A stretch of DNA of 64,000 nucleotides from Candidatus Obscuribacter sp. (lineage in GTDB: Bacteria; Cyanobacteriota; Vampirovibrionia; Obscuribacterales; Obscuribacteraceae). The DNA lies in assembly GCA_016712465.1 (NCBI GenBank), contig JADJQZ010000001.1, forward strand, positions 372,001 to 436,000. The letters run 5' to 3'. The translations under genes and the position numbers were made by a program. Positions 27,241 to 37,432 of the stretch are shown here, in pieces (position 1 is the stretch's first letter; each line of letters begins with the position of its first letter). The notes beneath the pieces are model-generated. The model was not told the DNA's origin, did no database searches, and was given only the letters and a program-made list of their open reading frames with translations.

Positions 27241-27993
27241 TTACTTCTGTTCCGGCGGGGTGGAGGTGATGCCGAGCTCGGCGTCGAGGCGGGCGCGCTC
27301 CGCAGCGGCGGCGGCGTTCTTCTCGATCTGGGCGATCTCGCGGTCGGTGTCCGAACCCTGGGCCAGGTCGTTCTTGGCGCGGGCCTTCTCCAGGTCGGTG
27401 TCGGCCTGGCGAGCGGCTTCGCCGGCGGCGCTGAGGCGGTCCTTGATGTTCTTCAGGGCCAGGGAGGCATCGGCGGCAGTGTTCAGAACCGCGGTGAGCG
27501 CTTCCTTCTGCTCGGTGTCCTGGATCTGGTCGGCGAAGTCCTTCAGGGCCTCACGGGTCTGGTCGAGGGCCTCGACGGCCTGGGCAGCGATCTTGGCCGC
27601 TTCGTTGGCCGCAGCGCGCTTGCTCGTCACCGAGGCCTTGGCCTTGGCGATGTTGCCGGCGATGGTGTTCTTGGCGTCCTCGGAGGCATTGCCGGTGACG
27701 GCGGTCTTGTACTGGCCGGTCAGCTTCTCCACCTGCGCTTCGGCGGCGGCGACGTCCTTCTCGGCCTGGGTGGCGCTGGCCTTGGCGGCGGCGACGTTGT
27801 CGAGCTGACGGTTCAGCTCGGCGGTGAGGCGCTGGTGCTCATGGCGCTGCTTCTCGGAGGCCTTGGTGGCGCCCGAAACGGCGTTGCCGCCCTTGATCTG
27901 GAGCATCTGGCGGAAAGCCGGCCAGGTGAAGTAGAGGACGACGACGGCGATGGCGGCGAGCACGAGGATGGTGGTCAGATTGAACGTGATCAT
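27241..27993 (-). CDS. Membrane-anchored coiled-coil protein, tandem copy 1
   Basis: The 250-residue near-twin of the downstream copy has the same single N-terminal membrane helix and long coiled coil. Differences cluster lightly (KGGN/KGGK, QVEKL/QVVKL, YKTAVT/YKIAVQ) and all are conservative in shape. It lies 184 bases downstream of the corrected end of the TPM-domain gene, separated from its copy by a perfect hairpin. The likely topology has the coiled coil on the cytoplasmic side (positive-inside rule not decisive). No named family is assigned. Confidence 0.7.
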   Translation of the reverse strand: MITFNLTTILVLAAIAVVVLYFTWPAFRQMLQIKGGNAVSGATKASEKQRHEHQRLTAELNRQLDNVAAAKASATQAEKDVAAAEAQVEKLTGQYKTAVTGNASEDAKNTIAGNIAKAKASVTSKRAAANEAAKIAAQAVEALDQTREALKDFADQIQDTEQKEALTAVLNTAADASLALKNIKDRLSAAGEAARQADTDLEKARAKNDLAQGSDTDREIAQIEKNAAAAAERARLDAELGITSTPPEQK

Positions 27994-28177
27994 AGGATTT
28001 TCCTGTTCTTTGGACCATCAGGTCCGGTTTGGAAAGTTTGGCTCAATGGTTTTCAAAGAGCCGGTTTGAAGCCGGGGTTTGTTGTCCCGACCTCGGGAGA
28101 AACCGCCAGGCAATGCTCCCCGCGGGAAGCACGCCTGGTTGAGTTGTTACAGAGAACTGCCTTTCAGCCTGTGGCTA

Positions 28178-31100
28178 TTAGAAGTCGCCACCGCCGCCGG
28201 AACCACCGGAACCGCTGAAGCCGGAACCGCCGGAACCGCTGCTACCACCGAAGCCCGAGTCGGACGATGACGAACGACGGGACTCTTCATCCCGACGACG
28301 CCGGTCGTCTTCTTCCTGCTGGCGACGACGGCGCTCTTCCGCTTCGCGGCGCTCTTCTTCCGCGATCTCGCGGTTGATCTGGCTTTCCCAGGCTGCGACG
28401 GCGGCTGCCACCGCGGCCAGGGCGATGCGATCGGCTTCGCGAGCGGCTTGTTCCGCCTGCTTGGGCCGAGCGGCTTGCCGCCTCGTAGTTGCCGTTGCCG
28501 AACTCGGTCTGAGCGCGGCGCAACTGCGAATTGGCCGACGAGACATCGGCGTTGACGCTGCTGCCGAAGCTGTTGCTTCTGCCGCGGTGCGACTCGCGGG
28601 TGGAGTAGCTCTTGTTGTCGACGGAACGGATCTCGCCGCCGGCGGCTGCGATGTCCGCTTCCGCCTGTTCGCCGGCACGCTGGTCGGCGTTGGCCACCTT
28701 GACGGCTTCGTCGAGGGCGTTCTTGATGCCTTCCACCGTGCGGGTGAGGGCATTCCAGTCCGACTTGGCCACCTTGAGGGCGCCGTCGAGACCGCCGGCC
28801 TTGTTCACCACCTCGGCATACTTGCTTTCGGCGGTGTTACGCACGAAGCGCTGCTTGAACGTGGGCTGAGCCGCGCGAACGGCGCTGACCACGTCGGCGA
28901 TACGCTGCTTGGCCACATCATAGGCCTTGCGCTCGTCGTCGATGGCTTTGTCCACCGCCTTGAGCGTTTCGGTGATGCGGTCGGCAGCCTTGGCTGCTTC
29001 CACCCAGTCCGTGACGTCCTTGGCCACGTCCGACTTCTGCTCGCGGATGACGGGCAGGGCGTTGGCGTAGGCTTCGTCGGTCTTGGCCGAAGTGGTGAAG
29101 GCATTGGTCTTGATCTTGCCGGACAGGGCGTTGGCGCTCTGCTCGGCAGCCTTGACGGTCTCACGCGCATGCACGCGCAAGTCTTGCACCACCTTGAGAC
29201 GGCTGTGCACTTCGACCAGACCGTTGCGGGCCGAGTCGATTTCGCCGCCGGATTCGGTCAGCTCCGCGCGGGCAGCCAGGTAGCGCTGCTCGAAGAAAGC
29301 CTTCCGTACCTTGGCCAGCTCACCGTCGGTGGTGTCAGCCACCTTGTGTGCCGTCTCCACCTTGACCGGTTGACCCTCGAAGTTCTTGGCCAGGAATTCG
29401 GCCTTGAGGGTGGCCAGGGCGGTGTCCGCCGCAGGCAGTTCACCACGCAGCTTGCTGAGCTTGTCGAGGACCACCAGCACTTCCTTCTGTACGAAGGCGC
29501 GGGCAGCCAGCACGGTTTCGATCAGCTTCACTGCTTCAGCGGCTTTGGTTTCCGCCTTGGCCTTCTCGTCCTGCGCCGCGTCGAGCTTGCCGGCCAGAAG
29601 ATGGGCCAGGCAGGTGCTCAGGTGTTCGCGGGCCTGAGCCAGGGGTTGGTCGGGGTTGCCTCCCTTCTCGTTCAAGAGGTTCTTGCCGGGCAGACCACTG
29701 GAGTCGGTGCCCTGGGCGTCGCCGTAGCTGTAGTCGGCGCCTTCGGCACGAACCTTGTCGGTGCGGGCCTGAGCGTCGGCGATGGCCTTGTCGGTGGACT
29801 TGAGGCTGTCCTTCAGCTTGATGGCGTTCTCGATGTCGGTCTCGATGGCTTCCACGGCCCGTTCCACCGTTTCCGACTTGGTGTAGGCGGTGAGCGGGTC
29901 GCTGGCCATGAGGCGCAAGAACTCTTCACGACCGGTAGACACCGCCGCGAAGCGGATGTCGTAGGGCGAGAAGGTGAGCTCACGTTCGGTCAGCTCGGCC
30001 TTGAGGGCTTCCACCTTGGCCACCAGGGCTTCGATGTCGGCCTTGTTCTGGTCGGCTCCCTTGAAGGCCGCCATGATGTCGGCGCAGTTGGTGTTGGCGG
30101 TCTTGAAGAGCTGTTCCATGTCGGCCAGCAGCTCATCGGGAGTGAAGGAGGACTCGTTCACCACGCCGGAGAAGAGGCTGCGCTCGGAAAGCGGAATGTC
30201 GTCGCCGGTGACGGTGACCTTGCGGACCGTGAGGGCTTCGACCACGCCGTTGAGCTTGCCCACCGAGAAGATGTTGGCGCTGCCGATGTTCTTTTCGGCA
30301 TCCTGCGCCATGGCGATGGCCTTCTTGATGCGGGCACTGAGGGTGCCGTAGGCAGTCTTGGCCAGGTCCAGCGAGCGCTGGGTTTCGCCCACGAAGTTGG
30401 CACTCAGGCTCTTGAGGAAGCCCAGGTACTCGCTCTCCAGTTGCAGGTAGTTGTTGTTGGCCGGATCCAGCTTGGTGCGCCAGGTAGCCAGAGCTGCCAC
30501 CGCACGTGCCTTGGCATTGCGGAAGCGGACGAACATGATGATGAGCGCGATGACCAGGAGGATGGGCAGCGTCCAGATCTTGAGGAACTGGGCGATAGCG
30601 GCATTGCGTTCGGCGGTAGCCTTTTCGTCGGCGATGCGCTGAATGCGAGCTGCTTCTTCATCCTTCTTACGCTGAATTTCAGCCAGACGCTGCCGTTCGG
30701 CTTCCTGCTTGCGCAGTTCTTCCTGGCGAGCGGCGTTGGCGATGCCGGCGTCGATGACGTTGTTTGCCTCGGAGGCGATCTTGACCGCGAAGTCGCGCGG
30801 GGCGCGAGGCAGAAGCGAGCTGGGGTTGCTGTTGTTGACGTTCTTGCCCCAGCGGTCCATCAAGGGCACCATGTTCGGGAGCGTGACGCCCTCTGCCGCC
30901 AGCGCCGGTGCCGGGTTGATGGCATAGGAACTCTTCGTCCAGTCGGTGTCCAGGCGCACCACGTAGATGATCACGTAGCGCGAGGAGGTGAAGTTCTTGG
31001 CGCCTGTCCATTTGCCGGTCAGGTCGTCGAGGCGACTGACGGCGAAGGGCACGCCTTGCTGGATGGGCTCAGAGCCCTTCAGCGCCATGACGAAGTAGAA

Positions 31101-31325
31101 GTCGATGTTGTGCTTCTTGCCCGCATCCTTGAGCTGCTGCTCCAGACCGCTCAGATTCACCGATGGGCTGCCGTTCTCCAGGAGCGGGTCCAGGTAAACA
31201 TGGCTGCCGTTGAAGGCGGGCTGGTAGGTCTGAGCCGCGAAGGCTTGTGACGAAATGCCCAGTGCTAGGAACAGAGCCAGGGCGAGGATGGGTGCGAAGA
31301 ATAGACGCGAAATGCGTTCGCTCAT
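28178..31325 (-). CDS. TPM-domain membrane protein with long helical region (apparent frameshift)
   Basis: About 1,050 residues. There is a signal peptide (about 1-30, AFAA/Q), a TPM (YgcG-type) domain (about 45-190), a charged helix rich in Glu/Arg/Gln (about 195-240), a membrane segment (about 248-268; WTLPILLVIALIIMFVRF), then about 750 residues of mostly helical sequence. The frame from the start ends at 28287, but the real C-terminus is in another frame ending at 28178, with a Glu/Arg-rich helix and a Ser/Gly tail ending GGSGGGGDF, as in many TPM proteins. The shift lies near 28452-28470; removing one G in the GCAGGCGG stretch joins the frames. This is an indel or sequence error. TPM domains are known from envelope and photosystem-assembly proteins. 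It heads the run with the two coiled-coil genes. Confidence 0.75.
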
Positions 31326-32507
31326 AGCTGTACCTCTTTTCTTTGAGGATTGAGAGAAGTTGTCTTCGGTCGGTGTCGGACCTGTCAGGTGGCGTGGTTT
31401 ACATCGCTACCTGTGGTTCGCGCACGTGATGCCGCTAGCGCTACCGAGAGTCGCTGCCACGTGGTACTTCTCGAAGAGAGTTATCCATCACCGGTTCACA
31501 CGCCGAGCAAGACCAGAGGGACCATGTCCGTAAGTTCTGGGTTGCGATTGAGGGGAATTTATTGGTTCTCTGGTCGTGATTGGGCGCGGAGGGAAAAGTG
31601 ATAGCTCCTGCAAACTAACAGTTGTCATGGGTTGTTTTCTATTTAGAGATTTGTCAGGAAGTCCGCATTGTTAAGGCGCCTTAATAGTATGGTCGGGGAA
31701 TAACTCGCTCGTATTCTCTCTTGACATCAGGGTGGGCGCCTGTTTTGTCTTGTTTTTTGGGGTAGTAGGTGGCAGTTTTGTAAACGTGTGTAAACTACCA
31801 GGGCTGCTGCTTTAGACTGTTTTCCAAGTTGGCCTCGCTGGCGTAGGTTTGTGCAGGGGGATGCAAGTTGGCCTTACCTGAGGGAGTTCTCAGAAGTGCC
31901 TTCCCCGGTCCTTCTCAGCCGGAGATAGCCGAATGTTGCGTCGTGTATATGCAAAACCTGATGCTCCGCAGTTGCGCTAGTTATCAAGGGGTGGGTGAGA
32001 TATGCTTCATTCAGCTCAAGAACCTTATCCAGTCTGGGTTTTCCTGTGGCTTCATGGGACGGACCGGCTTTTGCCCGTTTTCGCAGGCAATTGTGCAAGC
32101 GAAAAGGGCATGGTTACACCCTTTTAAGCCTTCTCCCCTTGAGTTCACCCCTGGCATTTGCATATGTTGAATCGTCTTCTCTATTTCATTTCACGGCAAA
32201 GGTCTTAAGCCTCTACAAACCAATCTATTCCGGCTCACTTGCTAATTTCTTCGCTCCTCCAAGGGAGTAGGTACAGCCCAGAGCATATTGTTCGGCTGGA
32301 TCAACAGGAGTTTGAGCAGGTCAGGCAGTACCGGAGTGGTTGCTTTTAGGGGCGGACGCTATGCGTGGGTGTGGGAGAAGCGAGCGATTTTGCCTGCAGG
32401 ACTGACTCCTCAGTGATCCGCACTGGGGAGATTGCTTGCAGGCTGATGTCAAAAGTCGTTGCGCTTTGCAAAGGCGGATCTTTTGCGGGCGTTGTGAGGT
32501 ATAAACC
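31326..32507. other. Long intergenic region without a convincing gene
   Basis: 1.18 kb between divergent transcripts. It contains the TPM promoter area, an AAAAGGG...CCCTTTT hairpin (32102-32125) and short open frames with no ribosome site or family signal. I see nothing else I can support. Confidence 0.4.
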
Positions 32508-33077
32508 ATGATCAACTCTACTTTCACTGTAACGACTGGCAGCAAAACAGCGGTTTTGGGCTTGCGGGAAACGCCGATGCTCGTTCTCGGGACTATGTCC
32601 GGAATGGGCCTTGGCTCGCAAATCGCCGACCTGGATCAGCATCTGGGTGGTGTCATCGCGGCAGAGATCAGCAAGAAGGGCTTCCAGGGTGACCTGGGTA
32701 AGAACTTCGTGCTCGAACTCGACCAACCTGGCGCCCCCGAGAACGTGTTGGTTCTGGGTCTCGGCTCCCCTGCCAAGTTCGACCGCAAGGCCATCACTCG
32801 AGCAATTCAGATTGCCGTCAGTCGTGCTGTCAAGCTCGGCTGCAGCAAGCTGACTATCCCGATTCTGCCCAACCGGCAGACCCAGGGAACGCTCAATCTG
32901 CGCGGACAGGCTTTCATCATCCGCGAGGCCGTGGAAAAGAAGCTCAAGGAGCTTGAGGAAAAGGAAGGCACTCTCGAAATCGAGTTCCTCTGCACCCCTC
33001 AGGCGAAGTCGCATCTTGCCAAAGGGCTGGCGTGCAAGCGCATGTCCGCCGATGGCGAGTGCTGCGTCGAAGAGTAA
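32508..33077 (+). CDS. Stand-alone peptidase M17 N-terminal (macro-like) domain protein
   Basis: At 189 residues this is the most canonical of three paralogues. DLDQHLGGVI (about 41-50) followed by KKGFQGDLGK and NVLVLGLGSPAKF (about 79-91) is the standard M17 N-terminal pattern, then TIPILPNRQTQGTLNL and the shared motif LCTPQAKSHLAKGLA. It ends in CKRM...ECCVEE, a Cys-containing tail. The M17 catalytic domain is absent and no aminopeptidase gene is near. It is transcribed alone and followed by a strong hairpin. Role unknown; binding of a nucleotide or peptide ligand is a guess from the macro-like fold. Confidence 0.68.
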   Translation: MINSTFTVTTGSKTAVLGLRETPMLVLGTMSGMGLGSQIADLDQHLGGVIAAEISKKGFQGDLGKNFVLELDQPGAPENVLVLGLGSPAKFDRKAITRAIQIAVSRAVKLGCSKLTIPILPNRQTQGTLNLRGQAFIIREAVEKKLKELEEKEGTLEIEFLCTPQAKSHLAKGLACKRMSADGECCVEE

Positions 33078-33231
33078 TCTTTGACGGCAGGGAAAGGGTT
33101 CGCCGCAAGGCTGACTGACTTTACCTGCACTTTCGGGGCACCAAGTTCGCACGGACAGCTTGCTATAACGGTCTAGAGCTAACCAGTCGAAGTTCGATGT
33201 TTCGTGCTCTCAACAGGCACGTTTCAACCAG

Positions 33232-33270
33232 GGTGGCGGCATACTCGGCATCTGCTGATGTGCCGCCACC
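33232..33270 (+). terminator. Terminator of the M17-N gene
   Basis: A perfect 10-bp stem GGTGGCGGCA / TGCCGCCACC is followed by a T-rich stretch (GGTTGTTATTTTG). Confidence 0.7.
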
Positions 33271-33362
33271 ACTCGGTTGTTATTTTGTAGCTCCTTTCAC
33301 GGGGGAACTCCTCCCAGTCAGATAGTTGTGATTAAGGCACCAGTTCTATTTTCATTTTCTTC

Positions 33363-33387
33363 AGATACACTATAAGAGCTAGTAAAC
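33363..33387. repeat. Dispersed intergenic motif, copy 4
   Basis: AGATACACTATAAGAGCTAG then TAAAC, a near-consensus copy between convergent genes and 93 bases after a terminator. Confidence 0.45.
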
Positions 33388-33578
33388 AATTGCAAAAAAT
33401 CAGAACCGGAGGAAGGGACAATTGCTGTCTCACATCCTCGAAGGTTCTGGAAGGTGTTGGAAGCGCCATCCCTGGCTTTATGTCCTACTTAACGGCCGGC
33501 AGGGCAGTTAGAGGGACTAATATCCCGCAGGTAGATTGGAGTGTCTGCATGCGAGATTCGTCCTGCTATGGCGACATC

Positions 33579-34775
33579 CTAGTTTGGGCTTGAGAAAAGA
33601 TTGGCCCGATGCAATTTCTGTGCCAGGGAGCCGTCTTGATAGCGGTGCCAGGCATCGCTATCCGGCAGCCTTTCCCTCAAATCCAGGGTCTGTCCTTTCA
33701 GTCTCGCCATAAGCTTTTTGGCAGTGTTGAGAGCCGTCCTGGCTTGTCCTTTCTTGCCCATCAGTTCTCTTAAGCGGGACAGGCAGAAATACTTGATGCA
33801 GTAAAGTTGATCAAACTCGAGACGTTCCGTGTCTTCCATATCGAACCCCTTCAATCTTTCGTAGACGGCTATCTCTTCCAGCATGTGACCTTCCATGGCT
33901 GCAAATTCTCCACTAAGGCTCTTCCTGCTTGGGACTCCGGCCAGTTTGTCACCCCACTCCTTTAGTTCCAGTTGAGCTTGCCGGGCATACTCTTTGAGAA
34001 CATCGAGGCGAACCATGCTTTGCAGATAGTTCATTTGAGCGGCTGCCCATTCCTTGCTGCGCTCAATGAGCGGAGTCTTGTCTCTTTGTTTGAGATAGAG
34101 CCTGGCTTGTTTGGAAAATAGCTCGAAGAGGGCTTTCATGACGCTGCTCAGCTTCTCTCTGTCATGATTGGCCTCAGTGAGGCTGAGCGCTTCCAGTAGT
34201 ATTTTCTCTACGGTGCGGCTCTCATCAATGTGTTTGAAGTCTACGGGATAAGAGCCGGCTAACTCGAGCAGGCTGTCTATTTCACGCTCGGGGCTGGGTT
34301 CCAAAAAGCCGATCCAATGACCGATGTGGTCCTTCAGATGTACCTGTTGTTCCGGCTCGCCGAAGAGCTTGAACAGTATTACCGCCAGTCTGGAGAAAGT
34401 CTCAGTGCTATTTATCTGCAAGGTGCGGTCATCAATCGAGATTACTTCGGCTTCTCCCATCTCCTGCCGCACTCTTCCTGCTGAAGCTGCCCCATCAGCG
34501 CCATTGAAGCTGACTTGCCAGAAATTCCATTCTCTCTCGAAGAGAACTTCCAGAACTTTGTCAGGAGCGGCATGGGAAGCCAGCCTGAGGTCGGTTAGTG
34601 TTACTGCCTTTTGGGTGTCAGGCATTTTGAAGATAAGCAGCCCTTGCGCCGTGGATTTTACGTCTTGAGAGCGTGCAATTCTGTCAAGCATTACTATGGG
34701 AATGCGCGCGCTGACAAGCTCTGCCAGAGCGCGGTTGGTTGCCACATCGCGGTGGCGGTTTTGCAAACTATACAT
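33579..34775 (-). CDS. Soluble helical protein of unknown function
   Basis: The 398-residue cytoplasmic-looking protein has no signal peptide and no membrane segment. The first 165 residues look mixed alpha/beta (a possible PATAN/GAF-like region with DLRLASHAAPDKVLEVLF), the rest is helical. The ATG follows AAGGAGG. It may be co-transcribed with the small membrane protein upstream (106 bases away). I do not recognise the family. Confidence 0.6.
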   Translation of the reverse strand: MYSLQNRHRDVATNRALAELVSARIPIVMLDRIARSQDVKSTAQGLLIFKMPDTQKAVTLTDLRLASHAAPDKVLEVLFEREWNFWQVSFNGADGAASAGRVRQEMGEAEVISIDDRTLQINSTETFSRLAVILFKLFGEPEQQVHLKDHIGHWIGFLEPSPEREIDSLLELAGSYPVDFKHIDESRTVEKILLEALSLTEANHDREKLSSVMKALFELFSKQARLYLKQRDKTPLIERSKEWAAAQMNYLQSMVRLDVLKEYARQAQLELKEWGDKLAGVPSRKSLSGEFAAMEGHMLEEIAVYERLKGFDMEDTERLEFDQLYCIKYFCLSRLRELMGKKGQARTALNTAKKLMARLKGQTLDLRERLPDSDAWHRYQDGSLAQKLHRANLFSSPN

Positions 34776-34881
34776 AGTTCCTCCTTAAGTAGTAATTGCA
34801 AGTGACTATGTGAAATTCGGAAGAAGTTTTTTCGGAGGACTATTCTGGACAGTGACTTGTACTGAACGGCCGCTTCTAGTG

Positions 34882-35229
34882 TCAGGAGGTAAAAGCCAGG
34901 TCTGAGCCGGTTTTGTGGCCCAGAGCGAAGGCGGCACCGGCGATGGCGCTGGCAATACCGCCGCCTATCAGTATCAAAACAGTGGAGAATGCACCAGCTC
35001 CGGAAATGAGCATGACGGACAGCATGGTTAGTACTGCCGCAGTCCAGTAAAGGGAGTCTTTCATACTGCCGGTGTAGACATTGCTGTAAGAAGCAAAGCC
35101 GATCCAAGCTGCTACCGGCAAAAGCCAGTAACTGGCGGTCATCATTGAAAGTGCTGTAACGCAGATGGCGGCTGTAAGAGCAATGGCCAGTGTTTGGATG
35201 GAAGAGTATTTGTTTGGATTGAAAGTCAT
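34882..35229 (-). CDS. Small four-helix membrane protein
   Basis: The 115-residue protein has about four hydrophobic segments (about 12-30, 34-48, 60-78, 80-103) and short polar ends. The ATG follows GAGGAA. The segment GGGIASAIAGAAFALG is Gly/Ala-rich, as in helix-packing proteins. No named family. It lies upstream of the soluble helical protein on the same strand. Confidence 0.6.
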   Translation of the reverse strand: MTFNPNKYSSIQTLAIALTAAICVTALSMMTASYWLLPVAAWIGFASYSNVYTGSMKDSLYWTAAVLTMLSVMLISGAGAFSTVLILIGGGIASAIAGAAFALGHKTGSDLAFTS

Positions 35230-36052
35230 GGTGATTCCTCAAATTGAATGAATGTGAACGTGAACGGTAAAAGCAGCTTTCCCGCTGCTTTTGACCGGTG
35301 CATTGCTTTTCACCGCTTCCAGGCAATGATATTTTCTTTGGGGCTTACAAGTTGAACCGGGGCTACTGGAAGACGGTCGCCATAATATAGGGCGTCCGTA
35401 AACCGAAAATAAGCTCCTGGTGCAGTACATCGGTGTCGTTTTTAGTGTTGTCGTTGGCCTCGATGACCGCCCAGCGCATATGAATTGCGCTAAGGGAACT
35501 TGCTTGTGCAGCGAAAATGTTGCTTATCGGTTTTCTTTTAAACGAATGAAGAAGGGGAATACCCAAGCTTTATAGAAAGCGATAGTCTATGGCAAGTTGA
35601 TAAAACTGGCGCAGGCATAGGTTGATCTGACTCTGAAAGCGGCGCCGTGACGCGCTTGTGTGCACTTGTGTCTGTTTTATGGCACTTCCAGTGGTATCAG
35701 TGCGCGCCTAGCTAAGTACAATGTAATTTGGGACCAATTAGCGAGTCGTCACAGGAGCGGGCGCCCGTAAACCCTTGCACATACTGGATTTTCGGTGCCG
35801 GCTGCGCTTGGCATCCTCTTGCTGTCTCAACCGTAAAGCTTTTACCGGCCTGTAAATTCATGTGCCTGGATTTATGTACGCGGCAAGACCTTTTGCCGCC
35901 ACGCGACAGTGTGAGCACTCTCGATTCTTGCCTTCCTTCCACAAGTCCATGGGGGATGGTCGCCCCACGCAAATAGTCCCGCGCTACTGCCAACAAGCGG
36001 CCCGCCCAGGCTTAACCTTCTATCACAGAGGTGATTGCCGTCTGGGCGGTAA
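35230..36052. other. Intergenic region without a convincing gene
   Basis: 823 bases. A bidirectional hairpin AAAAGCAGC...GCTGCTTTT lies at 35269-35292. Open frames on both strands (for example 35363-35566 minus) lack ribosome sites and family signal. Confidence 0.4.
35269..35292. terminator. Possible bidirectional terminator
   Basis: AAAAGCAGC pairs with GCTGCTTTT around a 6-base loop, giving T-runs on both strands. Confidence 0.45.
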
Positions 36053-37432
36053 CTATGGCTTACCTTCCTCTTTCATGTCCACGATCCAGCTTTTATGATC
36101 GAGACTGAATTTTTCTGATCCCAGATCCACTTTGGGATCGATTAAGTCTTGCCACTGGTGCTTGTTGAGGGCAGCAGTGGAACGCACCGTAATGCGTGGT
36201 CTTTTACCCGTCCGTTTCTCTTCTCGGTCGGCCAGCCAGACACAAAATTGATGGATTAGCTCCGGTCTTTGTTTCATAATCATGCGCTGTCTTCTGGTCA
36301 GCAAGTCATGGGTGTCGACAACGGAAATATCGCCGCTAGCCGGATCTTCCTTGTATATGACCAGTTGGGCTTCCTTATGGTGCAACATCATGCGCCAGGC
36401 GAAGTAATACCCTTCTTCGTTCCAGTCTACATTGCCGGGGTAGAGGAAGTGACGCAGCGGAAATACTACATGGAATATCATGTAAACGTGCACGAAAACG
36501 AGGGCTGCTAATTGTTTCCAATTTGTTTTGAGCGCTTGCCCGCCCTCCTGAACCGACACCTCCGGTAGTATCACCGGCCCCTTCAGCCAGACTGAAAGCC
36601 GGCTTGCTGCTTTGTAGGGCCAGTCAGGCGGAGGAAAGAGCACAATGGTGCCTAGCATCAACCAGGGGAAGACGCCGATATCGAAGAGAAGGGAGTTAGT
36701 GGTATGGAAGAAAGTGGCGATGGCCACACCGTACCAGAATGTGCGCGGAAAAATAAGCAGAAAAGGTAGGGTAAAGTCGGTGAGAATGCCGCCGTAGGTG
36801 ACCAACCAGACAAACCATTCCTGACTGACTATGCCGCCAATGAACGGCTCAGCTGCTCGGTTTGTGAACCAGAAGCGTTGGGGCTCACCTCTTAACCAGT
36901 CTGGATTGAGCTTCCAGATCGCTCCGTAGAGGTAGACCACAAAAAGCTGGAAGCGCAGAAGGAAGTGATTCCAACGCGGTACGGGCAGATTCGGGTTCTT
37001 CCTGAGGTAATTGTCGAGGCTGAAGCAGTGGCCGGCTTGACTCACGGCAAGCAGCAGCGAGAGCAGGCACATCAAATACATGTGATTTAAATACTGGGCG
37101 CGATCGAGCAGAAAAATGTAGGTCAGACCGAGGCAGAAAAACCAGGCGCTGAAGCGGTAAAAGAGACCGATGGCCATGAAAAGCGCGGCTACGGCCAGGG
37201 CCGCGAAGAGGGCTTCCAGCAGGGCGGGAGCCGGTCTGGCCATGGAGTGAATGTAGAGAAAGAGAAACTGCGGATCGATATATTTGGAGTGCACCCGGTT
37301 CATGAGCAGGTAGAGAAGCATATCCAGGCTCATGATCAAGCCAAATACAATGCGAAAGCTGACCAGACCGGCCGGGTTTATCTCGGCGAGCAGATAGTTG
37401 GACCATTGGCGGGCGGCTGCTTTTAGCTTCAT
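36053..37432 (-). CDS. Vitamin K-dependent gamma-carboxylase / HTTM-type membrane protein
   Basis: The 459-residue multi-pass membrane protein begins with the family pattern (NPAGLVSFRIVFGLIMSLDM) and continues through LNHMYLMCLLSLLLAVS, a Tyr/Trp loop (YLYGAIWKLNPDWLRG) and FFHTTNSLLFDIGVFPWLML, all typical of bacterial VKG-carboxylase homologues. About eight membrane helices precede a C-terminal soluble region (about 335-459). In animals the family carboxylates Glu with vitamin K; bacterial members are mostly unstudied. The ATG directly follows the TAA of the upstream aldo/keto reductase, so the two are translationally coupled. Confidence 0.85.
   Translation of the reverse strand: MKLKAAARQWSNYLLAEINPAGLVSFRIVFGLIMSLDMLLYLLMNRVHSKYIDPQFLFLYIHSMARPAPALLEALFAALAVAALFMAIGLFYRFSAWFFCLGLTYIFLLDRAQYLNHMYLMCLLSLLLAVSQAGHCFSLDNYLRKNPNLPVPRWNHFLLRFQLFVVYLYGAIWKLNPDWLRGEPQRFWFTNRAAEPFIGGIVSQEWFVWLVTYGGILTDFTLPFLLIFPRTFWYGVAIATFFHTTNSLLFDIGVFPWLMLGTIVLFPPPDWPYKAASRLSVWLKGPVILPEVSVQEGGQALKTNWKQLAALVFVHVYMIFHVVFPLRHFLYPGNVDWNEEGYYFAWRMMLHHKEAQLVIYKEDPASGDISVVDTHDLLTRRQRMIMKQRPELIHQFCVWLADREEKRTGKRPRITVRSTAALNKHQWQDLIDPKVDLGSEKFSLDHKSWIVDMKEEGKP

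Larger units (their letters stand above)
33078..33578. other. Convergent intergenic region
   Basis: It holds a terminator (33232-33270) and a dispersed-motif copy (33363-33387). A short open frame from 33390 lacks support. Confidence 0.4.

Noticed and set aside
26211..28218. Long plus-strand open frames opposite the tandem coiled-coil genes
   Set aside because: Shadows of the minus-strand genes. Their Leu/Val/Gly repeats mirror Ala/Lys/Glu codons of the real proteins.
28374..31250. 958-codon open frame on the plus strand opposite the TPM gene
   Set aside because: It is an antisense shadow caused by high G+C codon use. No ribosome site or family pattern, and the minus strand has a signal peptide, a TPM domain and membrane segment.
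35363..35566. 67-residue minus-strand open frame ahead of a hairpin
   Set aside because: No ribosome binding site at either possible start and no recognisable sequence features.
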